From: Isotricha intestinalis
Taxonomy: Eukaryota > Ciliophora > Litostomatea > Vestibuliferida > Isotrichidae
Direction of reading: 5' to 3'
Assembly: GCA_023807065.1 (NCBI GenBank)
Contig: JAJJLU010003653.1
Location: 1 to 41,680, forward strand
Length of the DNA stretch: 41,680 nt
The number at the start of each line of letters is the position of its first letter. The stretch's first letter is position 1. Below the pieces are notes generated by a model that worked only from the letters and a program-made list of their open reading frames with translations, was not told where the DNA came from and ran no database searches. The position numbers and the translations under genes were made by a program. Below, one piece after another: positions 38,995 through 41,680 of this stretch.

Positions 38995-39765
38995 TGTGAA
39001 TAAATGATTTATTTCAATTAAAAGATCGAAGATTATCTTCTTATTCAGATGATAAAACACTTAACATATATAAAAAAAAAATTTTGAAATTCAATTATCA
39101 ATTAAAAAATATAATTGTTATATTAAATTATTTAATCAATTAAATGATGGATATTGAGTTTCACAGAAAAAACAATTAAGATAATTAAATGATTAAAACA
39201 AGATGATCGTCGAATTTAAAGAAAGTTTGAAAGGACATTTAATATACTTTATAAAAACATTGACAAAATACAATTATTATCATCTTAAAAGAAAAAACAA
39301 TGAAAATAAATAATAAAAAAATATGATTGTATTAATTAATTTCCAAAACACAGAAAATGAATGTAATGTTGTAAAAATAAATAAGAAAGAATTTGTTATT
39401 TCATCTTATAGTGATAAATACCTAAAATTTTGGGAATTAATTAATTTATTATTTCAAACATTTGTAATTTATAGAAAAATTCTTTGATAAATAGATTTTC
39501 ATTCGAAGATGATATATTATATGTTGGAGGTTATATATCAAAATGTATTTATTTAACTAAAACTTCAAACTAATTAAATTATTATAAATAATATTGTTCT
39601 GTATCAATAAATTATGAATTATTATTATTTCAATCCAAGATGAAAAGGAAAATCTTTCTTTTGTTAAAATTATATTATTTTCTATATTATATTATATGAC
39701 GGAATAATTACTTCAAAGGATATGATAAATTAATCAAAATAAGAGGGATTTAAAAAAAATTTTAT
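38995..39765 (+). pseudogene. WD40-repeat gene relic (right copy)
   Basis: Seen on the plus strand: LKDRRLSSYSDDKTLNIYKK near 39020-39080, then after a slip IQLSIK and LFNQLNDGY, a blade end TEKTIKIIK near 39165-39195, a blade CNVVKINKKEFVISSYSDKY with LKFWE near 39365-39435, and FSFEDDILYVGGY near 39500-39530. Known: L-x-D-x-R-L-x-S-x-S-D-D-K-T-[IL]-x-I is the WD40 blade core. Stops in the last part include TAA 39571-39573 and TAA 39589-39591 in KTSN-stop-LNYYK-stop-YCSV. It is on the opposite strand from the left WD40 relic, 31 kb away, and has a different blade sequence. Confidence 0.55.
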
Positions 39766-40647
39766 TAAATTTAAATATTAATTATTTTTTTATTATTCAT
39801 GAAAAAAAATTTATGTTTTAAATGTTAAATTTTTATTTTTTATGTTAAACTCAATTTTCATTATAATTTGTGTTTGTAATAAAAATTTTTTTGAAAAATA
39901 AAAATATTAAAAAATTTAGGATAATATTTATTTAATGAATAATAAAAAATAATTAATATTTAATATATAAAGGGATGGGGGATATTAAAATATTTTACAA
40001 TAAACAATAAAAATTAATTGAGATTATAAATTTATAATATAATATTAAATTGAATTCAATTTTAATTTTTAAAGCTTTCTTTAAAAAAATACAATATTTC
40101 TTAAAGGATATTTTAACCCATTCAAACAAAGATAACTAAGATATTACGTTTATGAGAAATTCTTTTATATATATTTTAGAGTTAGAAAAACAATAACAAA
40201 AAATATGAGTTAACATGTATACCATTGAAAATATAAAATGAAACATAATTTCATTAAAATTATGTTTAAACAATTAAAGTGAAAGTTTATTAAAGTTATA
40301 ATTTATAGCAGAAAAAATAATTGTGAACTGAAAAAACTTTTATAAACGCATAAATTATAAATAGTAAGATATCAAATATATTTAAATTTATTAGTATAAT
40401 CTCCCTTTATAAAATTTATGAATTGAGTCTTAAAAAGAAATCAAAAAGTTACTACACAATCCAAATGACTGTTTTATATAAAAAAATAAATGTAAAAATC
40501 ATATTTTTGTGTGTTGTATATATGTTATTAATATTTATTTATAAAAATGAAAATGTTGATTTAAAGAGAATAAAATAAATTAATAAAAAATAAATTTGAA
40601 ATTTAAAGAATTAAATAAAAGTTCAAAATAGTTTTATCTTAAAATAA
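39766..40647. other. AT-rich spacer
   Basis: No readable protein. A short GGGATGGGGG (39973-39982) is the most G-rich string of the right end but has no repeat partner and no telomere-like periodicity. Confidence 0.35.
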
Positions 40648-41678
40648 TTAATTTTTAAGATTAGTCAATAGATTTAATAATTCCTTATTAGTTGTAATAA
40701 TATCACAATTTTCTTTCAAACCATCGAACATATTACTCATATCTTGAACAATATTAGTATTAAAATTAGATAAATTTAAAGAAGTTAAAGAAGAATAATT
40801 ATAGAACATATAACTCATATCTTTAACATTATTGGTGTTAAAATTAGATAAATTAAAGAAATTAAAGAAGAACATTTAAGGTACATACCACTCATATTAT
40901 TAATATTATTAATTTTAAAATTAGATAAATTTAAAGAAGTTAAAGAAGAACAACCACAGAACATATAACTCATATTATTTAAGGGTCTTTTAAATTTAAT
41001 TAATATTTTATATTCTTTGATTTCTTTAAATTTATATTCTAAATCTATTTTTTTATTGTTTAAATATATTTCAAAATAATTTTTAACTTCTTCTTTTTCA
41101 TTTTTATATAAATAAGTATCTTTATAATCTTGTTTTATATAATTTATTATTTTATTTTCTTTTTGTAAATCTTTAATATTATAAATACATTCTATATTAT
41201 TTTTTTCATTTATTTTAAATTCTTCAAAACAATATTTTCTTTCTTTTAATTTAGGATAATTTTTTAATAAATTTTCTTCATTTTCATCATTATTTCCAAT
41301 TATATTTAATATTTTTAGTTTTTTTAAGTCCTCAATTAAAGATAAATAATAGGAAATATTTTGATTATTTAATCTTAAAATTAATCCTCTTAAATTTTTT
41401 GAATTTTGAATTAATGTAGATAAAAGATTTAATAAATTATCAGATATATTTCCTATTCTTAAATTTATATATTTTAAATTTATAAATCCATTTTTATCAA
41501 TTATATCTTTTATAATTGAAATAAAGTTAATATTTTGAATTTCCTCTTCACAATATATTGATCTAATATTTTTATAATCTTTTATATAATATTTATTTTG
41601 ATTAATATTTAAATTAATATCACAAAGATTTATATCTTTATCTTCTATTATTTCAAAATTATTATTCTTTTTTTCTTT
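40648..41678 (-). pseudogene. BspA/DUF285-type leucine-rich repeat gene, 5'-partial, one frameshift
   Basis: Enters from the right edge in frame at 41678 and stays open to the repeat region. The first part is leucine-rich (NLKYINLRIGNISDNLLNLL, then SKNLRGLILRL), followed by a charged linker with YIKQDYKDTYLYKNEKEEV. Then come 26-residue repeats of the type MSYMFCGCSSLTSLNLSNF whose Met codons sit at 40973, 40895, 40818 and 40740: spacings 78, 77 and 78 nt. The 77-nt unit has lost one base near 40853 (AATTTAAAG has become AATTAAAG on the plus strand), which breaks the frame. The remainder ends at TAA 40648. Known: DUF285 repeats occur on surface or secreted proteins of bacteria and in large families in protists. 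It could be a real pseudogene or a one-base sequencing error. Confidence 0.65.
40740..40973 (-). repeat. 78-nt tandem coding repeats (DUF285)
   Basis: Three full units and a truncated fourth, each encoding 26 residues with consensus MSxMFxxxSSLTSLNLSNFN. DNA identity between units is high in the TCTTCTTTAACTTCTTTAAA part, pointing to recent duplication or gene conversion. Confidence 0.7.
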
Positions 41679-41680
41679 AT

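Noticed and set aside
39973..39982. G-rich string as a telomere or G-quadruplex
   Set aside because: It is a single occurrence without periodic repetition; four G-tracts are not present.
1..41680. A transposon, CRISPR array, prophage or operon-type defence system
   Set aside because: No transposase or integrase motif, no target-site-flanked inverted repeats, no regularly spaced non-coding repeats, and the genes are monocistronic with mixed orientation.

Overview
This is a strongly AT-rich, eukaryotic (protist) nuclear window. Intact genes use the standard code: nine of the full-length genes with clear ends stop with TAA, one stops with TAG (17864-18307) and one with TGA (36378-37862), and Gln is written CAA in all of them. 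Three spliceosomal introns of 26-32 nt with GT...TAG ends can be placed. The gene set is a CDPK7-like EF-hand/PH/kinase protein, a PTPDC1-like phosphatase fold, a SAS-4/CPAP centriolar domain, MORN and WD40 relics, cyclic-nucleotide-binding domains and long coiled-coil proteins. It fits a ciliated alveolate, most likely a ciliate that keeps the standard code. That assignment is inference.

Layout. (1) 1-8884 is a graveyard: broken relics of a cyclin-like gene, an N/Q-rich gene, a SAS-4/CPAP gene, two unrecognised genes, a MORN gene, a WD40 gene and a polytopic membrane protein. (2) 9345-37862 is mostly intact: CC2D1-like C2 protein (-), a candidate structured Pol III RNA (11990-12082), one broken gene (12278-12800), MFS transporter with two introns (+), coiled-coil protein (+), cystinosin-like PQ-loop protein (-), two small proteins with N-terminal MGxC lipidation signatures (+), PTPDC1-like pseudophosphatase (+), full ABCB transporter (-), a 2.6 kb empty spacer, double CNB-domain protein (+), CDPK7-like pseudokinase with one intron (-), a tiny relic (34830-35003), divergent actin (-) and a coiled-coil protein (+). 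(3) 37863-41680 returns to decay: an unrecognised relic, a second WD40 relic, and a BspA/DUF285-type leucine-rich repeat gene running off the right edge with one frameshift.

Four points stand out. The relics carry many in-frame TAA/TAG codons, most where glutamine is expected and always in frame with otherwise readable protein, while neighbouring intact genes have none. There is a compact, GC-richer, multi-stem RNA-like element with a B-box-like motif and a T10 terminator. Three proteins in 17 kb (kinase, phosphatase, actin) have lost the residues needed for chemistry while keeping the fold. Finally, one protein carries a duplicated, unnamed domain of about 105 residues flanking a C2 domain. 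No mobile element, CRISPR array, tRNA or rRNA was recognised.
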